Notes under the pieces: generated by a model
What the model was told of the DNA's origin: nothing
The model's database searches: none
What the model saw: only the letters and a program-made list of their open reading frames with translations
Shown here: positions 32,901 through 39,785 of the stretch, piece by piece
Layout of the letters: every line of letters begins with the position of its first letter
Position numbering within the stretch: the first letter of the stretch is position 1
DNA from: Sphingomonas quercus
GTDB taxonomy: Bacteria; Pseudomonadota; Alphaproteobacteria; Sphingomonadales; Sphingomonadaceae
Direction: 5' to 3'
NCBI RefSeq assembly: GCF_018863195.1
Contig: NZ_JAHKRT010000007.1
Span: forward strand, 1-64,000
Length of the DNA stretch: 64,000 nt
Made by a program: the position numbers and the translations under genes

Positions 32901-34540
32901 ACGCGGAAGCCGAAATTCTCCAGCACCGGCACCGCGTCCGATAGGGGCACCACGCCGCCGGTGCGATAGATCTTAAGATGGAGGCGGCTGTCGGGCTCGT
33001 CCTCCTGGGCGTAGAGGCGCGCGGCACGGCTGGCGTCGCCGTCCAGGCCCTGAAGGCGCAGCACGTCGGATGCCGCGCCGGCCGGGCCGTAGCGCAGGCG
33101 ATAGGCGGCCGGGAAGGCGGCGGCATAGGTGATGTTGAGGCGGGTGGCGCGCGATCCGGCCCCTGCATCCGCAAGCGCGGCCTCGAGCGCCGGGGCCCAG
33201 CCGCGCACCATCTGCTCCAGCCGTCTGTCCAGCGCGTCGGCGTCGGGCGCCGCGCTGCCGGGGCCGGTGTCGAGCGTAAAGCGCAGGAAGGCGAGGTCGC
33301 CGTCGCCCAGCTCGAACGACCAGCTCGATACCGGGGCGCCGGCCGCTTCCTCGAGCATCCGGCCGATCTGGACGCGCCTCGCGGTGGTCAGCTCGTCACG
33401 GGGCAGCCAGACGAAGGCGAAGAGATGGATGCCAAGCGCCCCCTCGGCAAGCAGCAGCTTCGAGCGGGGCCGGTCGGTCAGCGACATGGCGGTGAGAGCC
33501 ACGGCCTCCAGCGTCTGCGGCGCGAAGCCGATCAGCAGATCGTGCGGCAGCACCGACAGCGTGTGGCGCAGCGCCTTGCCGGCATGGCCACGCGGATCGA
33601 AGCCGAACTTTTCCTCAAGCGCCGCCAGCCGCTGGCGCAGCACGGGCACGCGATCGGCTTTGGTGGACAGCGCCGCCGAAGTCCACAGGCCGGCATGGAT
33701 GGAAAGCGCGACGACGCTGCCGTCTCGGCGCACCGGCGCCACGACGAGGTCGAGGGGCACGCGGCGGTGGACGGTGGCCACCCGATCGGCCTTGACGAGC
33801 AGCGGCGCCGTGCCGCCCTGATCGAAATAGGCGAAGGCAGCTGCGCGGGCCGGCTCGCTCCACAGGGCGACGCTGGCGGTGCGGCAAATGCCCAGCGCGT
33901 CATGCGCGGCGCCGTCGCGGCCCTGCGTCTCGGCGCCGAGCAGCGTCATATTGCCTTCCAGGAACCAGCGCATCAGCGCCGCGCCTTCGCCATCGGGCAG
34001 CGTATCGGCGGTGTCGCGCAAGGCCAGCTGCATGCGCTGCCAATCCTGCACTGAGGCGCGGACATCGGCGAGCACGGCGTGAAGCTCGTCGACCAGCGCG
34101 CGCCGATCCCGGGCATCGGCGCGGTCGATCTCCATATAGATCAGGGATTCGCGCCGCTCGCCCGCCTCGCCGGCCGGCAGCAGGGCAACGAGCTGGCCGG
34201 CGCCGTCGCGCCGCACCGTGATCACCGGATGGAGCAGGCGGACCACGCCGAGATTGCGCGCCGAAAACACTGAGGCCACCGAATCGACCAGGAACGGCAT
34301 GTCGTCGTTGACGACGGCCAGCCGCATCAGCCGGCGCGGCCCATCCGTGCCAAGCGATTCCAGCGCAATGGCGGGCTCGCCGGCCGGACGGGAAAGGGCG
34401 GCGGCAGCGGAGAACTCGGCGGCGGCGGCCAGCGCCTCACCCTCCAGCCCCAGCGTCTCGCCGGGCAGCGCGCCCTCCGTCAGCACGCGCGCGAGATCCT
34501 CGCCCAAACCCGGAAGCTGTTCCGCCTTCGCCGCCATCAT
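29912..34540 (-). CDS. gdh2: NAD-specific glutamate dehydrogenase, large (about 170-180 kDa) type
   Basis: 1542 residues, typical for the L_180 class first described in Streptomyces and Caulobacter. It oxidises glutamate to 2-oxoglutarate and ammonia with NAD. The N-terminal 700 residues are the regulatory ACT-like region. The catalytic part starts near VYSPRVEGIHLRGGPIARGG with GGLRWSDRRDDFRTE and KNAVIVPTGAKGGF, followed by the NAD-binding region with VVGCGDMSGDVFGNG. The start is set by AGGAGA just before two adjacent ATGs (34540 and 34537); both give MAAKAEQLPG or one extra Met. The open frame beyond has no support. Confidence 0.94.
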   Translation of the reverse strand: MMAAKAEQLPGLGEDLARVLTEGALPGETLGLEGEALAAAAEFSAAAALSRPAGEPAIALESLGTDGPRRLMRLAVVNDDMPFLVDSVASVFSARNLGVVRLLHPVITVRRDGAGQLVALLPAGEAGERRESLIYMEIDRADARDRRALVDELHAVLADVRASVQDWQRMQLALRDTADTLPDGEGAALMRWFLEGNMTLLGAETQGRDGAAHDALGICRTASVALWSEPARAAAFAYFDQGGTAPLLVKADRVATVHRRVPLDLVVAPVRRDGSVVALSIHAGLWTSAALSTKADRVPVLRQRLAALEEKFGFDPRGHAGKALRHTLSVLPHDLLIGFAPQTLEAVALTAMSLTDRPRSKLLLAEGALGIHLFAFVWLPRDELTTARRVQIGRMLEEAAGAPVSSWSFELGDGDLAFLRFTLDTGPGSAAPDADALDRRLEQMVRGWAPALEAALADAGAGSRATRLNITYAAAFPAAYRLRYGPAGAASDVLRLQGLDGDASRAARLYAQEDEPDSRLHLKIYRTGGVVPLSDAVPVLENFGFRVMEEIPTALEGGLGHIHEFTLELPEGARGVMDRAATVEGAIAAVLEGRAENDAFNQLLVAAGLDPDAVVLLRAWFRYLRQTGLPYGIQTVVDAARRAPEITRGLIALFHALHHPRHASDKAAAEAGRALDAGLAQVAAIDDDRILRRLRAVVEATLRTNAFSPAATEALAFKLDSARVPDLPKPLPWREIWVYSPRVEGIHLRGGPIARGGLRWSDRRDDFRTEILGLMKAQVVKNAVIVPTGAKGGFYAKQLPPASDRAAWYAEGTESYRVFIRALLSVTDNLVEGAVVHPEGVAIRDGDDPYFVVAADKGTAAFSDVANAIAVERGFWLGDAFASGGSHGYDHKAMGITARGAWISVTRHFAEMGVDVANDPVTVVGCGDMSGDVFGNGMLLSKSLKLVAAFDHRHIFLDPDPDPAASWAERDRMFRLPASSWGDYDAALISTGGGIFPRSQKSIPLTPEVRAVLGIDAEALDPSGLISAILKAPADLLWFGGIGTYVKGPLEGAVGDPPNDAHRVTGEEVRAKVIGEGANLAVTQAGRIAFAARGGRINTDFIDNSAGVDCSDNEVNIKIPLNREMVEGRLSFEDRNSLLAEMTDDVAAIVLEDNRLQTLALSLAEHGGATALPSQVRVLEILEASGRIDRKVEGLEANDVLLRRGQEDRGLTRPELSVLLAHGKLALQAGIEASAIPDDALFRPMLHAAFPPAMQERQSEAIDAHRLRREIVATKLANLVVNRLGPVMPFELAEEEGCSLARVAGAYAAADTIFDLALLWTAIEQAPVVETERLALFAIAAGGVRLHISDIIQSSETDALPGAIAERLRPGIARLDDATEGLLKDEARLQAGSLRERLAQTGASAELIARLVRLYELDGAIGIATLSARMGLSEVEATSAYTRLGEALGLDWAKAAAIRFRSADPWERLLVAGLVSEFEQLRLVFLAGQSGDPVAGVEEWLGAHAARVTQFNALVARGRVTATPSAAMLAQIAAQARLLLAR

Positions 34541-34690
34541 TCTCTCCTGTCCGAGCCATCTCCGGCGCGTCACATCCGCGGATATGCGCGCCTATTCCGG
34601 GCTACTCAAGGCTAGGGAGAGGGGGTTTCCAAAGGGTGTCGGAATGCTGGCGGGTAAGACATTTTCTGTCGGCGCGCCGCCGAGCGGCGA

Positions 34691-35479
34691 TCAGAGTGTG
34701 CGTGCGACGCTCTCGATCAGGCGCGGGTCGGCGGGAAGCGTCGAGAGCACGGACAGGCCGCCTGAAGCCTCACGCCGCGCCAGCAGCACCACGAACTCCT
34801 CGGACGCGGCCAGCGCGACATGGGCCAGCGCCGGCGCGGCGCGCGCGGCTTCCAGCGGATCGATCCCGTCGTGACGGGGGAGCGGCTGGGCCACCGGCAG
34901 CGGCAATTCGTCGAGCCCGGCGTCCCGTAGCGCACGATCGACCTCAAGCACCAGCTCGGCGGTGGTCTCGTGGTCGGCCAGTTCCTTCCAGTTGATGACA
35001 CCGTAGATATAGTCGATCGTGACATCGTCGGACGAACAGGGCATCAATATGCCGCGATAAAGCGTGTTCAGCCCGCGCTGCGACACGAATTCGGCCTCGA
35101 ATCCAATCGGCGCACGATTGGCGATGATCTGCAGATAATGGTCGGTGAGGCGCGAGAGCAGCGAGCGGCTGGGAATATCCGCCACCGAGCGGACATCGGC
35201 GACACCGCATTCCGCACGCAGCGCCTCGCCGAGATAGACGATATGGGGGTTTGCGGGCCCTGCCGAGAAATCGAGCACGACGCCGCGATCGCCGAAGCCG
35301 CCCTCGTCCTCGCGCAGATCGTCGATCGAGGGATAGGCGCGACCGCGCAGCAGCGCGACCCAGCGATTATAGGCGCGGACCTGCAACCGGCGCTCGTCGC
35401 TGGCGACGGACGGCGGACGATCGACGCCCTGCTCCTCGCCATCGAGCCACCACAGATCATCGAGCGCGCGCGCGTCCAT
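34691..35479 (-). CDS. PAS-domain-like protein of unknown role
   Basis: 262 residues. The central segment with GVVLDFSAGPANPHIVYLGEAL, the later RSLLSRLTDHYLQIIANRAPIGFEAEF and YRGILMPCSSDDVTIDYIYGVINWKE have the spacing of a PAS_5-type sensory domain found in proteobacterial proteins of unknown function. There is no output domain, and no membrane helix. The ATG at 35479 was preferred over the open-frame end at 35542 because GGAGACGGG lies just upstream and the extra N-terminus is low-complexity. It lies about 150 bases before the glutamate dehydrogenase gene on the same strand. Confidence 0.7.
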   Translation of the reverse strand: MDARALDDLWWLDGEEQGVDRPPSVASDERRLQVRAYNRWVALLRGRAYPSIDDLREDEGGFGDRGVVLDFSAGPANPHIVYLGEALRAECGVADVRSVADIPSRSLLSRLTDHYLQIIANRAPIGFEAEFVSQRGLNTLYRGILMPCSSDDVTIDYIYGVINWKELADHETTAELVLEVDRALRDAGLDELPLPVAQPLPRHDGIDPLEAARAAPALAHVALAASEEFVVLLARREASGGLSVLSTLPADPRLIESVARTL

Positions 35480-35614
35480 ATCTACCCGTCTCCACCGGAC
35501 TTTCCCGCCCGCCCGAGACCTTGGCGCCGGGTGCGTTAGCATCGGGTTAAGACCTGTCAGGCAAAGACGCTTGTGCCCGGGCGGCAGCGCTGATAGAGGC
35601 GCGCCACCTTTTGG

Positions 35615-35690
35615 GCCGCCTTAGCTCAGCTGGTAGAGCATCGCATTCGTAATGCGAGGGTCACAGGTTCGAGTCCTGTAGGCGGCACCA
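35615..35690 (+). tRNA. tRNA-Thr (anticodon CGT)
   Basis: 76 bases including an encoded CCA end. The acceptor stem GCCGCCT pairs with AGGCGGC. The D arm is TAGCTCAGCTGGTAGAGCA, and the anticodon stem TCGCA/TGCGA encloses the loop TTCGTAA with anticodon CGT, reading ACG (Thr). The T arm carries GGTTCGAGTCC. The accessory block begins shortly after its 3' end, which is a classic position for integrated DNA, but I found no second copy of the tRNA 3' end in the window. Confidence 0.97.
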
Positions 35691-35752
35691 CCCGTTCCAA
35701 ACGATTGTATGGGCCGGGAAAATATCGGAAAATAAAGGCTTTTTGCAGGCGT

Positions 35753-35770
35753 CTGTTACAGATGTAACAG
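35753..35770. promoter_or_regulatory. perfect operator-like palindrome CTGTTACA-GA-TGTAACAG
   Basis: Eight-base arms CTGTTACA and TGTAACAG separated by GA, 62 bases after the tRNA. The size and symmetry fit a binding site for a dimeric repressor, but no adjacent gene reads from it and no regulator is identified. Confidence 0.35.
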
Positions 35771-36041
35771 GAGCGGTGAACCCTGTGTGCCTTCCTGCGT
35801 CAGCGGTCGACCTCCTACCTCAGGCGTGGTCCCGGCCGAGCGCGGTGATGCGCCCTGGCTCCCCGGAATGGAGCCACACACTTCCGGTGACATTGGTAAT
35901 CGCGCGCTGGCGGCAAGGTTAACCGATTCCTATTGGTGAGTCGCTATTCTCGGGCATGTAGAGTGAGCCGAGTGACTCACCGCAGGCCCCCTTAAGGGCC
36001 ATTGAGCAAGATGAATAACCGGTTAGGATCGTTTGCGTCCG

Positions 36042-36057
36042 ACACCAATGTACAATT
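36042..36057 (+). promoter_or_regulatory. cluster motif copy 1 (ACACCAATGTACAATT)
   Basis: First of the strong copies of a 16-base AT-rich motif. It ends 85 bases before the DJ-1/PfpI start and points toward it. The same 17-base string, GACACCAAyGTAyAATTG, recurs at the far end of the block (53051-53067) with two transitions. Confidence 0.55.
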
Positions 36058-36141
36058 GAGAAGGGGGATACCCAGAGGCACGCTGGCGGAGCGACGAAGC
36101 GCTAGGCAAGGCTGCTTCGCGCCAATTGCGAAAGGCCTCCC

Positions 36142-36834
36142 ATGAAAATCCTGATGATCCTCACCTCGCACGATCAGCTGGGGACAACCGGCCGGAAGAC
36201 TGGCTTTTGGCTGGAGGAGTTCGCAGCCCCCTATTTCACTTTCAAGGATGCAGGCGCCGAGGTCACTATCGCCTCACCCAATGGCGGGCAGCCACCGCTT
36301 GATCCCAAGAGCAACGAGCCTGAATTCCAGACCGACCTTACCCATCGTTTCGAGCGGGATGCGGATGCTCAGCGGGCCCTGGCAAACACGGTCGAGCTGC
36401 GAACTGTTTCGCAAGCCGATTTCGACACTGTCTTCTACACCGGCGGCCACGGCCCCATGTGGGATCTGGCGGAAGACGAGGACTCGATCCGGTTGATCGA
36501 GACCACGTTGGCGGCGAACAAGCCGCTGGCCCTTGTCTGCCATGCACCGGCCGCGCTGCATCGTGCCCGCGCCCCTGATGGCAACCCGCTTGTGAAAGGC
36601 AAGCGGGTCACCGGCTTCACCAACACCGAGGAGGAGGCGGTGCAGCTCACACACGTCGTCCCGTTCCTCGTCGAGACCGAACTTCGCCGCCTGGGCGGCA
36701 TTTTCTCCAAGGCAGACGACTGGCAACCCCATGTCGTGCGCGACGGGTTGCTGCTGACGGGCCAGAATCCGGCCTCTTCCGGACCAGCAGCGCAAGCGCT
36801 CCTCGACCTGTTCAAACCGATGATCAGCGTCTGA
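36142..36834 (+). CDS. DJ-1/PfpI family protein (type 1 glutamine amidotransferase-like, Hsp31-type)
   Basis: 230 residues. The nucleophile elbow is LALVCHAPAAL with C133 and H134; E25/E26 in GFWLEEFAAPY is the conserved acidic partner. TGGHGPMWDLAED and the N-terminal MKILMILTSHD complete the family pattern of Hsp31-like glyoxalase III/chaperone proteins. It may detoxify reactive aldehydes, which would fit a block full of epoxide and carbonyl enzymes. The first gene of the accessory block, preceded by motif copy 1 and followed by a hairpin. Confidence 0.9.
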   Translation: MKILMILTSHDQLGTTGRKTGFWLEEFAAPYFTFKDAGAEVTIASPNGGQPPLDPKSNEPEFQTDLTHRFERDADAQRALANTVELRTVSQADFDTVFYTGGHGPMWDLAEDEDSIRLIETTLAANKPLALVCHAPAALHRARAPDGNPLVKGKRVTGFTNTEEEAVQLTHVVPFLVETELRRLGGIFSKADDWQPHVVRDGLLLTGQNPASSGPAAQALLDLFKPMISV

Positions 36835-36844
36835 AACGATCGAC

Positions 36845-36874
36845 GCGAGCCGCGGACCTGTTCCCGCGGCTCGC
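36845..36874 (+). terminator. hairpin after the DJ-1/PfpI gene
   Basis: Perfect 11-base arms GCGAGCCGCGG (36845-36855) and CCGCGGCTCGC (36864-36874) with an 8-base loop, 10 bases after the stop codon. No T tract follows, so termination strength is uncertain. Confidence 0.6.
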
Positions 36875-37011
36875 GCGTCGGCCGCTTGCATTGATAGCGC
36901 GATTACGCTCGGCACCGACACTGACGGCTCGCATCATGCAAGGATGCATCGAGATCGGCAGAGTGGGGTGCCGCCTCCGACCAACATAATTGACCGTTGC
37001 GTGACGTGCCC

Positions 37012-37488
37012 TCAGTGGTTGCGCGGATCATCGGCAGGGTCGACATAGGCGATGCCGAGCGGGCCGCTACCGCTGACCTGGGTCACATAAGCACCCGACT
37101 TTGCCCAGTGAAAATGTGGCGTATCCTTTGGAAGGACAACGATGCTGCCGGGCCCGAACGCCTGAAGCTTCATGGGATCGAAGGTCTGGCCGAAGCCAAT
37201 ATAGAAGACTCCCGAGATCACCGTGTAAATCCTGTCCCCGGGATGAATATGGGGTTGCAATCTGACACCCTTGCCGACCCGCACGCGCACCACATAAGGA
37301 CCGGGCCGGCTGGGATTACCCACGACCGTAGCAATCTCGGCTCCTTTCGGGAATGCTGCGAAAGGCGCGAACGCGATCTCTTCACTATGGGCGCAGGCGA
37401 CGCGATGAGCCGAAAGCCCTTGCGGCGACGCCGGGCCCGGCGCGAGTGCGAGCGAGGACAGGCATAGGAAGGCAGTTTTACTATGCAT
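37012..37488 (-). CDS. exported cupin-domain protein
   Basis: 158 residues with a cleavable-looking signal peptide (MHSKTAFLCLSSLALAPGPA). The cupin barrel shows motif 1 as LQPHIHPGDRIYTVISGVFY and motif 2 as PKDTPHFHWAKSG, supplying several metal-binding His residues and a candidate Asp/Glu. Exported single-domain cupins may act as isomerases, dioxygenases or binding proteins; the activity is not known. Last gene of the probable minus-strand operon that begins with the exported crotonase. Confidence 0.85.
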   Translation of the reverse strand: MHSKTAFLCLSSLALAPGPASPQGLSAHRVACAHSEEIAFAPFAAFPKGAEIATVVGNPSRPGPYVVRVRVGKGVRLQPHIHPGDRIYTVISGVFYIGFGQTFDPMKLQAFGPGSIVVLPKDTPHFHWAKSGAYVTQVSGSGPLGIAYVDPADDPRNH

Positions 37489-37564
37489 TTCGTCCGTCCT
37501 TTGACCGATGTTGGGGAAGCGCGGGTCGTGTGGCCGCTTGGTTCAGTCGACAACGCCAACCGCA

Positions 37565-37774
37565 TCAGTCGGTCCGTGCCGTGTGCCGCGTTCGGGCGAG
37601 GGCGGCGGCATTGACGAGGGCGAGCCCGGTGACGGCAATGGCGACGAGGGCGTCGCCGAGATAATGAGCAAGCCATTTCACCTCGAGCGCGACCAGCGCT
37701 GCCGAGGTCACGGCGCTGATCAGCTTGATCGCCGAGCATCGCACCACCGCGGCCTTCGTCTGGCCCTTTCGCAC
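37565..37774 (-). CDS. small putative membrane protein
   Basis: 69 residues from a GTG start, with two hydrophobic stretches (about residues 17-30 and 39-58, LGDALVAIAVTGLALVNAAA). It fits between the SDR gene (9 bases upstream) and the cupin gene on the same strand, so it may be an operon member. No family was recognised, and the ribosome site is weak, so it could also be a spurious frame. Confidence 0.35.
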   Translation of the reverse strand: MRKGQTKAAVVRCSAIKLISAVTSAALVALEVKWLAHYLGDALVAIAVTGLALVNAAALARTRHTARTD

Positions 37775-37783
37775 GGCACGCTT

Positions 37784-38581
37784 CTACAGCCCGCGGTAGC
37801 GCGGAGCGGGGATGGCGTGCGAAAGACCGGGGAACAGGTTTTTCCGGGCGTCCTCCAGCGCTTGCCAGTCGGCGAGATCGGGGAGTGAGGGGATGGTGAC
37901 GACTTCACCGGCATCAAGGCCGGCAAGTGCCGCATCCACCGCGTCTTCCGCAGACATGACGATGTCAGCCGGCAGGTGCTCGACTGAGGTCCCAGCGGTT
38001 CCCCAGAAGGCTGTGGCGACCGCACCCGGCAAGACCACCTGGATCCGAATGCCCTTGTCGGACAGCTCGTGGTGCAGCGATTGGCTGAATGCCAGCACGA
38101 ACGCCTTTGCCGCCCCATAGACGCCGTTCAGCAGCTCCGGTGCGACGGCGACGATCGACGCCATGTTGACGATCGTCCCGCTCCCGCGAGAGGCGAAGGC
38201 GGCCGCGGCTGCATAAGCGAGCCGCACCGGCGCAATCACGTCGAGCCGGATCAAGGCGTCCAATTGGTTGATATCCGACTGCAGGAGCGGGCCGACCGCG
38301 CCAATCCCCGCATTGTTGACGAGCATGGATATGGCGCGCTCCGAACAAAGAATTTGCTCGACAGAGTTCAGACCCTGAGCGGTCTGAAGGTCAGCAGCCA
38401 CGATGCGGATGGTGCGGTCTTCGCGTTTGGCGAGACTTGCTGCGCATTGCTCCAGCCGCTCGCGATCACGCCCAGCAAGGATGAGGTCATAGCCGCGCCG
38501 CGCGAGCCGATCTGCATAGATCGCCCCCATTCCGGACGACGCGCCGGTGACAAGAGCAGTTCCGGGATGAAAGGATGCCAT
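37784..38581 (-). CDS. short-chain dehydrogenase/reductase (SDR)
   Basis: 265 residues from the ATG at 38581, which follows GAGGAGACAAGGA. Cofactor motif TGASSGMGAIYADRLARRG, NNAGIGAVG, catalytic Ser in NMASIVAVAP, and an intact YGAAK catalytic motif. The basic residues after the first strands (AGRDRERL) favour NADP(H). A cytoplasmic oxidoreductase of unknown substrate. It lies 36 bases after the exported crotonase gene, in the same operon. Confidence 0.9.
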   Translation of the reverse strand: MASFHPGTALVTGASSGMGAIYADRLARRGYDLILAGRDRERLEQCAASLAKREDRTIRIVAADLQTAQGLNSVEQILCSERAISMLVNNAGIGAVGPLLQSDINQLDALIRLDVIAPVRLAYAAAAAFASRGSGTIVNMASIVAVAPELLNGVYGAAKAFVLAFSQSLHHELSDKGIRIQVVLPGAVATAFWGTAGTSVEHLPADIVMSAEDAVDAALAGLDAGEVVTIPSLPDLADWQALEDARKNLFPGLSHAIPAPRYRGL

Positions 38582-38617
38582 TCCTTGTCTCCTCAAGGAT
38601 TTGCGATAGCGATTGAC

Positions 38618-39586
38618 CTATTTGCGGGCGGCGCGCTGCTCGACGTCGCGGCTGGCCTGCCCGGTATATTGCGGAAGATCGACCTCGACTTCCGGCCTTG
38701 TCTGCAGGCCGAGCTTCATCAGCAGCTCAATTCGTTCTTGGGCGGCGGGGCGCTGCACCGAGCCGATGAAGCTACTCCATTCGGCTGCAAGGTCCTGGTC
38801 GGCGGGCAGGGTTGAGCGGTTTACCAACGCCTTGATCTCGCCGATCACCGTCCGGTCATAGGACGCGATGCGGCGCGCGAGATTGTCGATGAAGCCGTCG
38901 AGCTCGGTGTCCGGAAGCGCGCGGTTCACATAACCGTAGCGCTCGGCAAGGTCGCCGCTGATATCGTCGCCGCCGAGCAGGATCTCGAGTGCACGGCCCC
39001 GCCCCACCAAGCGGGGCAGGCGCGCCATCGGTCCACCACCCGGTACGAAGCCCGCGCCGACCTCGAACTGGGACAATCTCGCGTTCTCGCGGCTGGCGAA
39101 GCGCATGTCGCTGGCGAGCGACAGCTCGCTGCCGACGCCTGACGCGCGTCCCCGGATTTCTACGATCGAAACGACCGGGGCCTTGCTCAGGCGCACGAGA
39201 ATGTCGGTGAGCGCCGGGAGGCCGGTTCGCCCCGAGGGAATGCTCGTCGTGCGCGCCAGCGGCGGCGTGAAGTCATAATGGGTCAGGAAAAACCCGGGCA
39301 CGTTGCTTGCGAACACGACCACTTTGAGTTGAGGATCCTGTTCGATCGCGCGGATCACCTCCTCGAGCTGCGGAATCGACTCCGGCCCGAAAATGTTGAA
39401 CGGCGGATGATCGATCGAGACCCGCCAATAGGCGGGACTAACGCGCGTGATCCGGAATTGAACCCGGCCCGCTGCGTTGTCACCTTGCGCTGCCGAACCC
39501 GCCAGCCCGGCGCCGTTTCCCGGAGCGGCGCTCGCGGCAATCGGCATGACCCACAGCAGCGCGGCAGCAAAACGTTTCGAGAGCAT
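38618..39586 (-). CDS. crotonase (enoyl-CoA hydratase/isomerase) family protein with a Sec signal peptide
   Basis: 322 residues. A signal peptide, MLSKRFAAALLWVMPIAASA, precedes the crotonase fold. Both catalytic-type glutamates are kept: E154 in GVGSELSLASD and E175 in LSQFEVGAGFVPGGG. The start codon has GGAG 7 bases upstream, so the leader is probably real. CoA thioesters are not expected in the periplasm, so the protein may act on a non-CoA substrate or have been recruited for another reaction. It heads a four-gene operon, and the divergent neighbour is an OprB-type porin; cluster motif copy 2 lies 53 bases before the start. Confidence 0.88.
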   Translation of the reverse strand: MLSKRFAAALLWVMPIAASAAPGNGAGLAGSAAQGDNAAGRVQFRITRVSPAYWRVSIDHPPFNIFGPESIPQLEEVIRAIEQDPQLKVVVFASNVPGFFLTHYDFTPPLARTTSIPSGRTGLPALTDILVRLSKAPVVSIVEIRGRASGVGSELSLASDMRFASRENARLSQFEVGAGFVPGGGPMARLPRLVGRGRALEILLGGDDISGDLAERYGYVNRALPDTELDGFIDNLARRIASYDRTVIGEIKALVNRSTLPADQDLAAEWSSFIGSVQRPAAQERIELLMKLGLQTRPEVEVDLPQYTGQASRDVEQRAARK

Positions 39587-39638
39587 TGCGAATCTCCGAT
39601 AAACTTGACGAAGAATTGTACAAGTCGGAGCGCGGACA

Positions 39639-39654
39639 AATTATACATTGGTAT
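39639..39654 (-). promoter_or_regulatory. cluster motif copy 2 (ATACCAATGTATAATT on the minus strand)
   Basis: On the minus strand the sequence reads ATACCAATGTATAATT, 13 to 14 of 16 positions matching the copy at 36042. It faces the crotonase operon, 53 bases from its start codon. A shorter GTACAATTC piece on the same strand lies at 39612-39620. Confidence 0.55.
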
Positions 39655-39688
39655 GGCGAGCGTCGCGCGGCGATCATCGGGAAGTCTT

Positions 39689-39704
39689 ACGCCAACGTAT
39701 AATC
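39689..39704 (+). promoter_or_regulatory. cluster motif copy 3 (ACGCCAACGTATAATC)
   Basis: Plus-strand copy ending 82 bases before the OprB-type porin start. Copies 2 and 3 lie back to back in this one divergent intergenic region, each facing its own gene. Confidence 0.55.
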
Positions 39705-39785
39705 AAACTATCGTTCAATGGGTAATGATCAATCTCGCATTACTATGGTCTTGTTGCACGATATGTTCAGGAGAGGATTTGGCCG

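Larger units (their letters stand above)
35691..36141. other. 451-base non-coding stretch between tRNA-Thr and the accessory block
   Basis: No convincing gene is present. It holds a perfect palindrome (35753-35770), an inverted pair GGTGAGTC / GACTCACC (35935-35942 and 35974-35981), a small GGCCC/GGGCC hairpin near 35985-36000, and the first copy of the ACACCAATGTACAATT motif (36042-36057). Composition is more AT-rich than the flanking genes, with runs such as AAAATATCGGAAAATAAAGG. Confidence 0.6.
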
